A DNA stretch of 64,000 nucleotides from Pseudorasbora parva (Eukaryota > Chordata > Actinopteri > Cypriniformes > Gobionidae): contig NC_090173.1 in assembly GCF_024679245.1 (NCBI RefSeq), positions 13,581,501 through 13,645,500 on the forward strand, read 5' to 3'. Of this stretch, positions 20,598-33,080 are shown in pieces. Under the pieces are notes generated by a model. It had not been told where the DNA came from. It worked only from the letters and a program-made list of their open reading frames with translations, and did no database searches. Numbering within the stretch: the stretch's first letter is position 1; each line of letters begins with the position of its first letter. The position numbers were made by a program, and so were the translations under genes.

Positions 20598-21860
20598 TCA
20601 GGTGAGGAAGGGAATGCGACGGCTAATAGTAAAAGAGAAACAGCTAAGGGGAATAAAGATTAAATGAGAGGGTGTGTGCATCAATAAGGAAATAACAGTA
20701 ATGAGTGAGAGAGAAACAGGATCATGACACAAATGGTGGTTTAATGACAATACATAGGGGAGGACAGAGCTGACCGTCACAATCTTCTCTCCCTGAGTAA
20801 GATTAGTGGTCTCCGCAAATGGCTTTAGCACATCGCAAAGCTCCTTCATCAGATTCCACTCCCTAATTGAGACGACCAGCTCACTGTGGCCTGTGTCCTG
20901 AACAACACTGCACAGTTCTTGGTTACTGAATGAGAACACTGCCTTGACCTGGCGGAGAGTTGAATTCCACTGTGTATTCACAGTAGCGGGTATCCCTTGC
21001 TGCCCAAACTTATATCAAATGCATCTTTAAAGGTGCTGGATGTATGCAGGAGAGAACTCAGTTTGGAGCATTTTGCAAAGGTACAGCTTATGATCCGTGC
21101 ATCCTTGAGACCATCAGCAGTTAACTGCAGCATATGGGCAAAGCATTGCTGACATCTAGGACTTCCTCTGTTGATCATGTGGTCCACATTCTCCATTTCA
21201 CCTCTGGAGAGGTCTTCCCACAACTCTGCATCATCCAGATTGTCATCATTAGTTACTTCACCATCTTGCTCTTTTTGAAAACACACTGTAAATGCTCACT
21301 TCATATTGGCGGCATTGTCACAAATAACAAAGTCAAGTTATTGTCTGATGTGATATTCATCACATATGGAATCTAAGGCTTCTTATATCTATTCTCCTGT
21401 GTGAGTTCCTTTGAATATGTCGCAGGCAAGCAAGTATAATTTCCGCAAAACTCCCTCAGATGTTGCCAAAACATGGCCAGTGACTCCCAAAAAGCCACGC
21501 ATTCTCCCGTCTGACCAAATATCCACTGTAGCTGATACATGGTCTGCACTAGCAAGAAGCACTTTTATTTTATCTTTAGTCTCTGCAACAAGGGATTCTA
21601 TCTTTAAAGTTATTGTCCTACAACAGGCAGGCCTGGTACTTGGAGTCAGCCACAGACATGAAGTGTCGGAAATGCTGTAGCCGGCATGCTACATCCTATC
21701 ACCAGGTCTCTTAGAATGGCATTTGTTATGGCCTTCTATCTTGGAAGATTAGCTGAATAGGCTTCCTGAGGATGAGACTGGAGGAACTGGGAAATTGCAG
21801 GCTGTGTGGTATCAGTGCAGGCATTTCTTTCCCTTTCATACTCTGCATTAGCCTGGATCA
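20598..21860 (-). pseudogene. hAT (ZBED-type) transposase pseudogene
   Basis: Minus-strand pieces in order: CTDTTQPAISQFLQSH (near 21830), a highly broken middle (21600-21380), [20 protein letters not shown] (near 21110), [17 protein letters not shown] (near 21040), [20 protein letters not shown] (near 20960), and [19 protein letters not shown] (near 20810). These match the layout of ZBED/hAT transposases of fish: zinc-finger tail, RNase H-like core start, then a helical domain. Several stops and frameshifts and the absence of the C-terminal dimerisation region make it a pseudogene. Terminal repeats were not found. Confidence 0.7.
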
Positions 21861-22222
21861 GGGGCGTTTCTAGGATTTTAATTTTAGGGGGGCCCATCCC
21901 CAAGTGAGAGTAGGCCTGTAGAAAAAATACACTATTTAGTTTAGGGTCCAAATTGCTCTATTAACTAATAGCTTACAAACATGCATGCCCAGAAGATATT
22001 GGCTGTTTATCGTTACTTATGAAGCAAATATTAACACCTTACTGCACTGCTGCAAGATATTGGCTGTTTATCGTTACTTATGAAGCAAATATTAACACCT
22101 TACTGCATGGCCATACTGTACATACCCAATAATGTAGGCAGATTTATGGATCCCAAATGTTAGAGTATTTTGAGGGCATGCTCCCCTGAGAAAAGGCCCT
22201 AACGCTAATCCGGGTCCCTGAT

Positions 22223-22540
22223 GTGCCACAAGCCACCCCTGATCAAGCTAGCCTGTACCAGATACCAGTGAGTATCAAGGGGGGTACGTATCAGGCTTTG
22301 GTGGATTCAGGTTGCAACCAGACCTCGATACATCAAACCGTATCCATCCTAGGGCATTGGGAAATAGCCGCATGGTTGAGGGTGGGGTGTGTGCACAGGG
22401 AAGTGGTGAACTATCCGTTGTTGCCCGTGGCTATTCAATTTCGGGGACAAACGCATAGTGTGGAGGTGGCAGTTAACCCACACCTCCGGAATCAGATAAT
22501 TTTGGGAACTAATTGGCCTGCATTTAATAAATTATAGGGA
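22223..22540 (+). pseudogene. Gypsy-type aspartic protease fragment
   Basis: The frame codes IPVSIKGGTYQALVDSGCNQ followed, 60 residues on, by IILGTNWPAF. The DSG active-site triad and the ILGxxW strand are hallmarks of a retrotransposon protease. It ends with a stop and no RT follows. The sequence to about 22790 contains GAGAAATAAAGTG, compatible with an LTR poly(A) signal. Confidence 0.65.
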
Positions 22541-22974
22541 CACTTGTGTACGAATGCCTCTTGGGGGAAGAGGGGATGAGGGAAAGTGACGGCGGTGCAG
22601 GTGGGGGAGGTGGATTCAGGACCTCCGGGAAACATTCAGGGGGAACAGAAGGGTGACTCACAAACCACTCACAAACAGAGTGGTCCCATGTTTGTGTGTT
22701 TGTGTTTACCCGTTGTGTTTGAGAAATAAAGTGTTACTAGTCCCAGTCATCCCGACCCCGCCTTCTTCCTTCCCCACAAGAAAGTTAAAAGCCATGAACC
22801 TGACTACAGTCATACTTTGCTTAAATGTTCTTACAGGTGCTTAAGAGTATTTTTGCACAGTTTATGTTATGTAATATTTGGTAAATATTCTTGAACACTT
22901 TGTAGCACTTTTGTATGTGCAATTTATTAGCAAAACTCAGTCTCGCATAGGGCAACCAAAGAGCTAGAGCCGGC

Positions 22975-24420
22975 CCTGAGTGACTGTATAAGACAGAGGC
23001 CCAGTCCTTTTCTGAACTGTTCCTGGAATCCAGTTAGGACTGAAGTTTCTCGTAAACACATGATCACCTGCACTTAAATGCCTCTCTTTAGCATGCTGGT
23101 CATGGTACCATTTGTGCTTCACTGGCTTGTCCTCCACTTGACTTCTGAAGTCAGGGTGAATGAGATCTAGGGTAGACCTCAGTTTCTGTCCGAGATTTTC
23201 TCGTAGTCGTCTGTGGTGTTATCCAATAGCTCTTGCTAGCCTGGCTTCAAGGGAATATCCTGTGCTCTTTTCATCAGACCTTTAAACATTTGTACAGCCC
23301 TTTCAGACAGTCCATCAGAAGCTGCATGGTATGGTGCCGTGGTTATGTGCTTGATGCCGTTATGTTTCATGAATACTTGAAACTCCTTACTTGTGAAACA
23401 ACTGCCATTGTCTGACACCACTATTTCTGGCAACCCATGCTGGCTTTGTCTCATGCACTGGATGGTAGTTGCAGATGTAGAGCTATTTAGCAGGTAAGCA
23501 TCTATCCATTTAGAGTATGCATCCACCAGGATCAGGAACATTTTACCTAACCATTGTCCCGCATAAGCAATACGAATCCTTCTCCAGGGCAGCTTTGGGA
23601 TTTCCCCAGGGATGTAAAGATGTCCCGCATAAGCAATACGAATCCTTCTCCATGGCAGCTTTGGTATTTCTCAGGGATGTAAAGGTGCACACGGAGGGGG
23701 ATTCCTGTTCTCTTGTGCTTTTCTCTTGACATCTGACACAAGCTTTTACCAGTCCTTCCACAGCAGCATCCATCTGAGGCCACCACATGTAGCCCCGTGC
23801 CAAACCCTTAATTCTGGTTATGCCAGATTTCTTAGAGATTCCTCTTAACTGGCCCCTGTGACTAATATGTCTTCCAGGTAAACTGTGACGTGTTTTGCAG
23901 GATTCAGGTTTTGCGGGATTCCCTCCATGGTGCATTGGAAAATGGCTGGACTCAATTCATCTCCAAAAGGCCTACAGGAAGTGTACAGTCCCTTGCGTGT
24001 GTCACATATTTTCTGGCACTCTCATCCAGCATGATTTGCTGATACACATGGCTCATGTAAAGTTTGGAGAAATGTTGTCCTCCAGCTAATTGAGGGAAAA
24101 AAAATTCAACTTTCGGAATAGGATAATGTTCCCCACTGGATGCTCTGTTTACTCTGAGTTTGTAATCTCCACAAATACGGATTGAGCCATCTGGTTTCTT
24201 TAGAGGCACTATGGGAGCTGCCTACTCTGCGAATTGCATTACTTCAAGGACCTTCTCCTCCACCAATCTCTAGAGCTCGGCCTCCACCAAGGGCTTAACA
24301 GCAAATGGAATACGGCTAAAAGAATCGTGTTGGGTCTCGGGGTTGACATGAATCTTAGCCGTGGTGCCTCTAAGCTGCCCCAACTCTTCTTTAAACACCT
24401 CTGTGTGACAGTAGAATCTT
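22975..24420 (-). pseudogene. pol: Ty3/gypsy Pol pseudogene, minus strand
   Basis: The RT beginning is near 24209-23952 (MPLKKPDGSIRICGDYKLRV and YPIPKVEFFF). It is followed directly by the integrase zinc region (GYMWWPQMDAAVEGLVKACV, near 23780) and the integrase core (FLILVDAYSKW, VVSDNGSCF, SDGLSERAVQ; 23541-23236), which keeps the D, D and E positions. The RT catalytic region and RNase H are deleted. A 66-bp stretch is duplicated in tandem at 23557-23622 and 23623-23688. No LTRs were recognised. Confidence 0.75.
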
Positions 24421-24519
24421 TGGAATACTCTTTTCAAAATACTACGATTTGGGACATACTAATTCTATTTTCAAATACTATTTAGGATGGATAGTATGCA
24501 AATTGGGACGCAGGGAAAG

Positions 24520-25140
24520 TCTCAAAATTCAAATTAATCAAATAGGATCAAAACGCAAATGAGTCAATGAATGCGGATCCACAAATGCACATCTTACTCC
24601 TTGCACGCACAAAATCTGACCAACATTAATGCAAAATCGAATTTTTGTATTCACAGTTATGTCTCTATTTGTACAAAATGCTGCACATTCATGTATATCG
24701 GGATTTTGCACACACAAGTGGTAAAGTATTAGTTTAAATGTAGAAATGCTCATTTGGTATTTGTGCATACATTAATACTCAGCACCAGGCGTTTTCAATG
24801 GTAGCTGTTTGTGTGTGGGGGGGTTGTGAAATGCTTGAAAACGCAAAATGAATGTCTCAAAATCCAAATGAATCAAATGAGATCATTGCAGAAAAGACGG
24901 CAATTAATGCATCACATGATGCACATAATGTCACATGATCCACAAATGCACATCTTCTTTGTTGCATGTGCCAATTATGATACACTAATGCAAAATAAAA
25001 CATTTGCATTCACAAAAATAACTCTATTTATAGAAACTGCAGCACATTCATGCAAATCTGTTTTGCACATACAGGTTGAAAGGCATTTGTTTGAGGATAG
25101 TAAAAAGTTAATGGATAATTGTGCGTGCATGTATTAATCA
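24520..25140. repeat. Two diverged direct repeats
   Basis: About 24520-24790 and 24850-25140 share, in the same order, TCAAAATTCAAAT / TCAAAATCCAAAT, GATCCACAAATGCACATCTT, TAATGCAAAAT, CTGCACATTCATG / CAGCACATTCATG and TTTTGCACA. I estimate roughly two thirds identity. No coding frame or terminal repeats are visible; function unknown. Confidence 0.55.
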
Positions 25141-25833
25141 TTATGAGTCTAGTTGGTTAATCGCCTCTGCATTCTAACCTAAATTTGAGTAAGCAATAAT
25201 TGGGACGATTGGACGGGCCAGCGATAACATTATTGACTGAAAGAAAAGTGATGCTTTTAGCAGCTATTGCTCATCTTATAAAGTGTCATAGTGTGAATAA
25301 AGCCAAAAACAACAACCACAAGCATCTGCACAATAAAAATCACAAAAACTCCAATATCACTCTTTTAAACTCTTCTTAATCTCCAACATGACTGAGATGA
25401 AAAAAAGTAAGTATAGAATTTATTGTTTAAAAAAATATTTTCAAACTATTTAAATCAAACTAAATGAGAATCAAAAGCTTTTTTAGTGTGTTACTGAAAT
25501 ATTATCGCTGCATGCTGTATAGAAGGTAATTTAGCAGTTTATATGCTATTGCTGCCAGTTAGAGAGACAGCAAACAATAAAATTGTAAGATGTAAGTAAA
25601 TGAAGAAATTAATTACAGACACATAAAATCACCTCAACAGTCACTTAAAAATAACTTTATTTCATTGTGTTGAAATTAAACAAATGTTATTCTCTGACAA
25701 ATAATTAATGAACTTAACAAAGAGGGACAGAAGCTGGAATTGATGTACAAGATTATATCATTTAAATTTAAAGCACTTTATTCAGCACATAGTACTTTGT
25801 TTTGGTCTCTGAGATGTTCTTTGATATTCGAGA
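25141..25833. other. AT-rich 3' flank of ART-B
   Basis: No gene seen. Minus-strand AATAAAGTG near 25780 is a candidate poly(A) signal about 50 bp past the ART-B stop codon. Confidence 0.4.
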
Positions 25834-26689
25834 TTATTTCTTGAATAAGGCACAATTCAGGTTACTTCTTGTTCCAGTGCTTTTCAACACAAACACAGTC
25901 TCACACCAGAGATCTTTCTGCTCAACTCTTGTCTTGACAGCAGTGACTTTAAACTTCTCATATGGAGGAATCAGCACCTCTTTCTCATTAGAATACTTAG
26001 AATATTTTGCCACATTAGCTCCTTCACATGTGCGAATTTCAAAACAAGATTTAGTTCCAAAATTTTTTGTTACCTTAATATCAAGAGAGGAGGATGTAAA
26101 CGAGCCAAAACGAACCAATTTGTTCAGAACATCCTTATTAAATTCAACATTTGTACCACGATAAGTTGAATGGCATTGATTTTGTGTTTTCTTCAGAATC
26201 TGTATCGCTTCTGTTAACAGAAAGTGAAGAGAATACCATTTGTATGCCTCATTTTTGTACTGTTTTTTATCACGATGAATATCCTTATTGAAGTTCTTGT
26301 ATACAGTAGTGTCACTGTACACATAAATGGCGATTGAATGAATCTTTTTCAAATCATCTTTCGGGCCCTTGGCAAACTTTTTTCCTTCATGCCAAGCCGT
26401 TTTAAAAACAGGTGATTTATTGAGTTCTTTCTTTAGAAATTTTTTCTCCACCAGCTTTGCCATTTTCTCTCTACAGCCCATATATTTGTCATCAACAGAT
26501 TTCAGTGCCATATCCAATGGAATTATCTTTCCTTTTACAGCAGCAGCAGAAGCTCTGTGATCCTGCAGCAACAGGAATCATAATGATCACATCATCAGTA
26601 TTCATGTCTGTAATATTCATACTAGAACACAAGCTTACCTGTCCCAGAGCAGCTAAAATGAGAAGAAGAGCTTCAATGATCAGCAGCAT
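25834..26689 (-). CDS. ART-B: secreted arginine-type mono-ADP-ribosyltransferase
   Basis: Two exons. Exon 1 (26639-26689) codes MLLIIEALLLILAALGQ, a signal peptide, ending at GTAAGC. Exon 2 (25834-26562) starts after TGCTGCAG and codes 242 residues; total 259. The catalytic triad is complete in the arginine-specific form: TYRGT (R152), GSFTSSS (S174) and EKEVLIPP (E210, E212), that is R-S-ExE. KWYSLHFLLTEAIQIL precedes the arginine motif, and conserved cysteines in GC, SCFEIRTC, WCETV and LNC suit secreted disulfide-bonded ARTs. The protein ends ALFKK with no hydrophobic tail, so it is probably secreted. The predicted reaction is transfer of ADP-ribose from NAD+ to arginine on extracellular proteins. 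It is clearly diverged from ART-A and ART-C. Confidence 0.9.
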
Positions 26690-26941
26690 CTTGATTCAGT
26701 CAAATCCCTCAGATGATCTATAGATCTAGTGAAAAACAAATGCTGAAAGAAATAGAGAAACACAACAGAGTTTCGCTAAATTGATTACCCCAATGGCAAC
26801 ATGTCCAAAATTAGAATATTGTGGTCTATTAAACTTTTTTTTTGTTTTGTTCACGAGCTCAATGACAAGAGGAAAAGATCAGAAAAGTCACTCACCATCA
26901 GATGACAATGAGTCTCTGAACCAAGAGGTAAGGGCGGTGGC

Positions 26942-26949
26942 TTTTATAT
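26942..26949 (-). promoter_or_regulatory. TATA box of ART-B
   Basis: ATATAAAA followed by GCCACC on the minus strand, about 255 bp above the ATG, matching the other two ART promoters. A consensus donor GTGAGT just downstream (near 26895) would end a short non-coding first exon. Confidence 0.55.
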
Positions 26950-26966
26950 CTCTGAAAATGTCTGTG

Positions 26967-27860
26967 CTCGAGTACTGAATTACAGCAGTTGTGCATAAGC
27001 TTATCTGAGGGTTTTAACTCTCCATTATGCAACACATGTGAAGGTCTGGTGTATGTGCGGTTGCAAAAAGGTCAGGCTCGTTCCTGTCATGTCAGTACCA
27101 GCAGAAAAATGGGTTGAATGTTTTTCCTCCATATTTCTGCAGGACTCACATTAAATTCATTCTTATTTAGAACACAACATTTTTTTGTACATTAGTAAAT
27201 GTATATTTAAAAAACATTAAGATCTTAAGAGCAAGTACAGTTGCAGTTGCAGTTGCAGCAATGACAGAGAAAGGCATGCACCTCCTGTTTTGAATTAATT
27301 AGAATAATAATAGTTGTGATTATTAATAATAGGGCTGAAGAAGAACAGAAACATTGTAAAATGCCTTGATATTATGCCGTTCAGCTTTAACAATGCACTT
27401 CCCATGATGCTTTGGAAAGAGTAAGAGCTGTGCGGAACAGAGAACAGAACTAAGAGTGATTCAATGTGTGCTGCAGAAATAATTAAATCCTTGTATAATA
27501 CTGCTCAAAACAGTTAATATTTTAATTAAAGTTGTCTGTCGTCAAAATTTCATGCTAAGATGAAAAAGACACAACACTTCCAGTAGATTTTGCTGGTGTA
27601 ATAACCAAACTTTTGTGGTTTTGTTTCTCTGTGCACTGTGATAATGACACGTACTCTAGGGTTTTCAGAGTTAAAGTGAAAAAGGGTATGTGAGTCAGTT
27701 TAAAGATGTGTGTTTCTAAATGTGTTATCTGCAAGAAATTAATATTGACTTTATAACATCATACATGTTAACAAATAATTAAATTGGTGTCATTTGTCAA
27801 GTCTTCACAGGAGTTGCAGTCATCTATTTACAGGTGTTGAGTCGTCTGCAGTCTTAAAAC
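26967..27860. repeat. ART upstream region, third homologous copy
   Basis: Matches 9127-10240 and 48940-49870 (for example TGTATGTGCGGTT, CAGGCTCGTTCCTGTCATGTC, CCATGATGCTTTGGAAAGAG), but is less similar than those two are to one another. It marks an older duplication of the ART upstream region. It lacks the LINE-tail segment at 9905-10025. A (GCAGTT)n run lies near 27238-27257. Confidence 0.7.
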
Positions 27861-27929
27861 AGAAAAGCAAAAGGAAAATTATTAGCGTAGCTGCTGTTCA
27901 TAACATTAAGCAAAGATAATCATATGTAT

Positions 27930-28110
27930 CTGATCTGATATAACTGAACTACAAGGTCATGAGGTGCATCATGTGAATGCTTGGCTGAACAGATGCGACT
28001 AGATTTAAACTGATGCCCTGAAAATTATCAGGAAGGCTATTCCAGAGTTTAGGAGCCAAATATTAGGTTAGGTGAACTTCATTATCCCCAAGGGGCGATG
28101 TGTTTCACAG
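27930..28110. repeat. Dispersed fish repeats
   Basis: GACTAGATTTAAACTG...CTATTCCAGAGTTTAGGAGCC and then TTAGGTGAACTTCATTATCC match my memory of two very common teleost interspersed repeats. No coding part. Confidence 0.4.
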
Positions 28111-28654
28111 CCAGAAGTAATCTATACAATTAACAAAGACAACACACAAGAACATGACAAATGTGAAAACGCTTTCCCTCCTTTGTTGGACTTAGATATC
28201 AGGTACTACCAGAAAAACTCTAAACCTGGATAAGTTGAGTTTACTTAAAAAAATTGAGGAAACTGGTTGCCCTAAAAAATTTAAGTAATGATTACTTGAT
28301 AAACTTGAGTTAAATTTACTTAATGATATTAGCTGTTCTAATAATTATTTCAAGTTGAATAGACTAAATACTTTAATTTTAAGTAGCCTAATACCTGTTT
28401 AATTACTCTACTCATCTTTTTAATTGCATTACATTATATACAAAAGCAATCAGACAAAAATATTTCTCTCTTATTTTTTATTTAAAACTTTTCAAACTAC
28501 AAAAATACAGTGAAGACTTTAAAACAAGTTTAAAACAATTTGCCCTCAAGTTTTAGAGGTTCCAACTTTTCTCTCTCATAAAGAGAGCATCTAACAAGTA
28601 GTTTTGTGCAATTCCCCCGAGAACATGAAAGCTTGTTTTAACATTTGCACATAA

Positions 28655-29552
28655 ATAATGAATTCACCCCAAAATTAAAATTTCCTGATAATTTACTCAC
28701 CCTAATGCCGTCCAAGATGTTCATGTCTTTCTTTCTTCAGAGGAAAAAATTTTTTTTTTTTTTTTTTTTAAATTTAGTAAAACATTTAAGGATGTTTGGA
28801 TATTTTCAACGAGTAGTTGAACGTCTACATCACTGCAGTTTCAAAGGGCTCTGAAGTGCTTGGAATGGTATGGTGCGATCCCAGCTGTGGAATAGGGTCT
28901 TATCTAGACAAATTATTGGTAATTTTCTAAAATAAAAATCGATATACTTTTTAACCACAATTAATCATCTTGGGCTAGTCTGTGATGAGCCAGGCATGAC
29001 GTAATCACGTTGAAAGGTCACACCGAAAGTGGGCAGAAGTACCACTCCATTGTTTACAAAGCAAATGCTCTTACAAAAACGGTAAGACAATAATAAATAT
29101 GTGAGTCAACATACAATACAATTTGAATAATCCCTCCACACTTTGTAAACAATGGGGCGGTACTTCCGGCCAAGTTTGGTGTGACCTTTTCAACCTGATT
29201 ATGTCATGCCTGAAACATCGTAGACCAGCATAAGACGATCAATTGTGGTTCAAAAGTATATAGATTTATTTTATTTTTAGAAAATGAGAAATCGTTTCAC
29301 TAGATAAGACCCTATTCCTCAGCTGGGATCGCACGGTACCATTTTAAGCACTATAGACCCCTTTGGAACTGCATTGATGTGGACGTTCAACTATTGGTTG
29401 CAATTGAAGTCCATTGTTGGGAGAAAAGGCCTAAAATGTTTTCCTCAAAAAAAACTTTCTTTTCCATTGAAGAAAGAAAGACATCTTGGATGGCATTGGG
29501 AGTAAATTATCAGTAAATTTATATTTTGGGGTGAATTAATACTTTAAGCAAA
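28655..29552. mobile_element. Long fold-back element
   Basis: The two halves are inverted copies. GAATTCACCCCAAAATTAAA (28660) pairs with the complement of ATATTTTGGGGTGAATTAAT (29520-29545). GTTGAACGTC, ATAGGGTCTTATCTAGA and TCACACCGAAAG in the left half pair with GACGTTCAAC, CTAGATAAGACCCTAT and TTGGTGTGACC in the right. Arms are about 400 bp around a short centre near 29090. No transposase frame. Confidence 0.7.
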
Positions 29553-29778
29553 TGAACATACTGTACAAATATAAAATCAACCTTTTTTTCTTTCACACCT
29601 CAGTTCAGAAAATTGACATTGTGCAGCTTTGTTTTGTTCTCGCCATCACTCTCAGATTTTTTTTTTTTCAAAAAACAATTCTAATAGTAAAAAACCAAAA
29701 CAAAAAACAATTGAATTTTTTTTTTTTTTTTTACAGAACACAGACGAAAAAAAAATATATCTTGTGTCGGACACCATT

Positions 29779-31277
29779 TTACACTGTAACTGCAAGCTGA
29801 TTTTTCAAGGATTGAATTTTTGGTGCCAGGTCCACCTTTCCAAGGTTAAGAAATACCTGCTGGATGAAATGGAAAGTGTTTTTCATACACTTTGGATAGT
29901 CCAAGTGAAGGCCATAAATGAGTCCAAAAAGAAGACAGAAGGCCTGAGGCAGGTTGTCTGGTTTCATAACCGAATTCCCTTCCAAGATGATGCACACTTG
30001 GGAAGGGTTCACCTGTGGACTTTCTGCATCAACACATAGGATTCCTACGGGAATTTGGTGGAACGAGTACTCATCAGTAACATCCTAACAAAGAAAGAAA
30101 CAAGATCATTGCAGTTAAATAATGTGTTGACGACTAAAACGTATTTCCAACTATAAAATCAAGCATGTGTAATCTCCACAGAAATTCAAAAAAGCAATCA
30201 ATACCAGTCATAAAGTCATGCACTAAACAGGACAAATGTTCTCCTTTGATGTCATGCCACATTTATGGCAGTTTTGCAACCTGGCCATGTATAAATTATG
30301 ATAGCACTGTCCTTCAAAATCAAAATATATTGGGCAAGTTTTTTAAGTTGGTTTACCAAAAAATGAATTTAATAATGTCATTAATTACTTTAATCATTAA
30401 AGTAATTCATGGGACTCCAGTGAAAAAGTTAGTAGCAGACAAATCTTCATTAAAGGGCTAGTTCACCCAAAAATGAAATTTGTCATTAATTAGTCACCCT
30501 CATGTCATTCGACACCCGTAACACAAGTGAAGATATTTTTGTTGAAAGCTGATGGCTGAGAAAGGCTTCAGATAGGCCTTCATCGGCATTCAGTACATTT
30601 ACACTCACAAGACCCATAAAGGCACTAAAGACGCCGATACAAAGTCCATATCACTACAGTGGCTGTACAATCATTTTACGAAGCAACGAGAATAGTTTTT
30701 GTGCACAAAAAAAAAAAAAATTTGAAATAACTTTATCCTCCAAGTTATTGTCTTCCATGTAGGTCTCGGACGTGAACTCACAGATAGCGGCGCTCCTCCT
30801 CGCTTCTGGTGTCATGTATCCGAACGGCGGATCTGCGTCATATTTTCGCACATGCGTCGAGTTCACGTCAATAACTTGGTGGATAAAGTTTTTATTTTTG
30901 TACGCAAAAAACTATTATAACAGCCACTGTAGTGAGATGGACTTTGTAACGATGTGTTTAGTGCCTTTTATGGTTCTTGTGAGTGTGAATGTACTGAATG
31001 CCAACAGAGGCCTATCTGAAGCCTTTCTCAGCCATCAGCTTTTAACAAAAATATCTTCATTTGTGGTCCGAAGATGAACGAAGGTGTTACAGGTGTCGAA
31101 CGACATGAGGGTGAGTAATTAATTACATAATTTTCATTTTAATGGATTAAAATGTACCTGCAAAATTTACAAACAAACGTTTTACAACTTACGGAGCAGG
31201 TCTTAAAGAAGGTTGAAGGATCATCACCCAAAATGACGGGCAGTCCACGAAGGCAAAGGGACCTAACATCTGTTGGT
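29779..31277 (-). CDS. SAMD3-like protein, last two exons
   Basis: The terminal exon (29779-30084) starts after TTTGTTAG and codes DVTDEYSFHQIPVGILCVDA, then CIILEG, CLLFGLIYGLHLDYPKCMK and FHFIQQVF, ending QLAVTV and a stop. The exon before it (31193-31277) lies between a TCTTCCAG acceptor and a GTAAGT donor. It codes PTDVRSLCLRGLPVILGDD and STFFKTCS, joining in phase. The product resembles the C-terminal part of fish SAMD3-like proteins; cellular role is unclear. The intron contains a fold-back element (30450-31138). Two small candidate upstream exons are at 31711-31736 and 31867-31908; no N-terminal SAM domain is visible, so this may be a short form or a partial duplicate of the gene at the left edge of the window. 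Confidence 0.6.
30450..31138. mobile_element. Fold-back MITE in SAMD3-like intron
   Basis: The left end AAAGGGCTAGTTCACCCAAA and its following CACCCTCATGTCATTCGACA are mirrored at the right by TGTCGAACGACATGAGGGTG. GCTGATGGCTGAGAAAGGC pairs with GCCTTTCTCAGCCATCAGC. This is the well-known GTTCACCCAAAAATGAAA family of teleost non-autonomous elements. The extreme right end is trimmed. Confidence 0.7.
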
Positions 31278-31710
31278 CTGGAAGATATTACAGATATTGT
31301 ACAGCAGTTTGGTTGGAATACACACATGCCACTTTAATTACTTTTTTAAGAGTTTTGAGAAATAAAGAACAGGACAAGAGATGACAAACATAAAGGGAGA
31401 GGAGAGTAAAGGGAGATCATCAAAAAGTAAGAACAACAAGACAGGGAAAGAAAGTAAAAAAAGAGGACCTAAAATATAAAACATGGCAAACTATATTAAG
31501 GCATGGTCAGTGAAACATGATGTTTGTCTCAGTGCTGAAAACCCCCAAATGGCCATAAATACCCATTGTCATTTAACTATTTGTGTAGTTAATTCTAGCT
31601 TTAAAAAAAATCCTGCATACTGCTCATTTCTAGCATAACTACCATGTTTCAGTCTATAATGTTTAAATAACTGTGATCTTTTTTTTAACAGTTAAAAGAA
31701 CAATACTTAC

Positions 31711-31908
31711 ACTTCCAGTCCATGTCTTCCTGCCACCTGAAACACAATAAACACATGCATTGTTAGAGAGCGTTCATCTGTGTTTGCATCTAAACATTCA
31801 TTCAACTTTTATTTAATACAATGACTATCAAAATAAAGCTTGGCTTTTAAAGCTTAATTCACTCACCAGATTTATTAAACTGGTCGTCCTGTTGAACTTC
31901 AAGCTCCA
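31711..31908 (-). CDS. Two small candidate SAMD3-like upstream exons
   Basis: 31867-31908 lies between GTTTCCAG and GTGAGT and can code VELEVQQDDQFNKS. 31711-31736 lies between GTTTCAG and GTAAGT and can code GRKTWTG. Both have good splice sites and follow each other in the same direction as the downstream exons. They are very short, so transcript evidence would be decisive. Confidence 0.3.
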
Positions 31909-31999
31909 CTGGAAACACAAGGGATTAAACAGACTGCTGCAAGACAGTGGCAAAAGCAACTAAATGATATTGAAAATCCCATGGTCTTTAATAAAGCAT

Positions 32000-32832
32000 G
32001 TTTTCTTCGCTCGCAAATAGTCCCTCGGTGAAATAGGAGAAAATGCACAGACGAAAACGGGCTGCGTAATCTCTCATCACGGGAGTTTAGGCATTGCGCC
32101 GTGCGTGTTGAACTCGCAAGGGTTAAACCATGCATGTCGGAACATGCCCAAGCGCGTAAAAATGATTAGCAAATACTACAACCTGTTTAACTATTTTTTT
32201 CAGTGCTCAAAAATATCTCCTCGGCAATAAAAGGGAACAATAAACGGACCATAAAATGCCGTGGAAAGCGCCATACAGATAACGTAATTTAAGTGGACTA
32301 GTGTTCACTGCGCGAGAATGATAATCTAACAGTTACAAGTTGGCCAGCGAAATTCCTTAATGTTAAAAGAAAGATGTGTTTTTCATTACTCACACAAGAA
32401 TCAGAAGAATGGGGAAAAGACAGACGCACAGCAAATGCCATGAATACGCCTGTCGTGTGTTCAAACAGAAATGTTACTTAAAACAGTGTCTTTACTCAAA
32501 ACAGCATCTCAGCGAAAAGATAAAACAAAAAACTGGATTAAACCAATTATATTTTAACAACTCACCATCAACTTTACGAAACCACATGCAGCAGATGCCA
32601 CATTAAAATGGCGTTGTCTAAAACTTTGCAACAGCTAACCAGGTGGGTGTGGTCAGGCTAAACTTTTTTAATGTAATCCATTACACTTAAAGTTATTCAC
32701 ACATTCAACTACGTGTACTGAAGTAGTAGAATTTACTGACATTTTTACAGTATTGCTCTAAGTCTTGAAAAAATTAAGTGTGTTGCAATTAAACTGTTTA
32801 ATTAAATATGAAATCTGGGCTAACAGTGAACC
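32000..32832. promoter_or_regulatory. Possible 5' region of the SAMD3-like gene
   Basis: A relatively CpG-containing stretch upstream of the candidate exons, with a minus-strand GTGAGT donor near 32566 that could end a non-coding first exon. No TATA box stands out. Weak evidence. Confidence 0.2.
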
Positions 32833-33080
32833 GTCTCAGGTTACGTATGTAACCATGGTTCCCTGAGAGGGAACGAGGCGGTGCGTCGAAACGCTAGGGG
32901 ACGCCTCTGCGTGCCATGTCATGAAGCACTTGTGTAATCAGTCCAATAGCGGGACGATACGTCACGGGCTGGGTGACGTCATCGACCAGGAAGCTATAAA
33001 GCATACCCGGACCAAACAGTCACTAGCTTCTGGAAAAAGTAGAACAAATCGATCACAGGCATGCCGGGAGTATAGCATCG

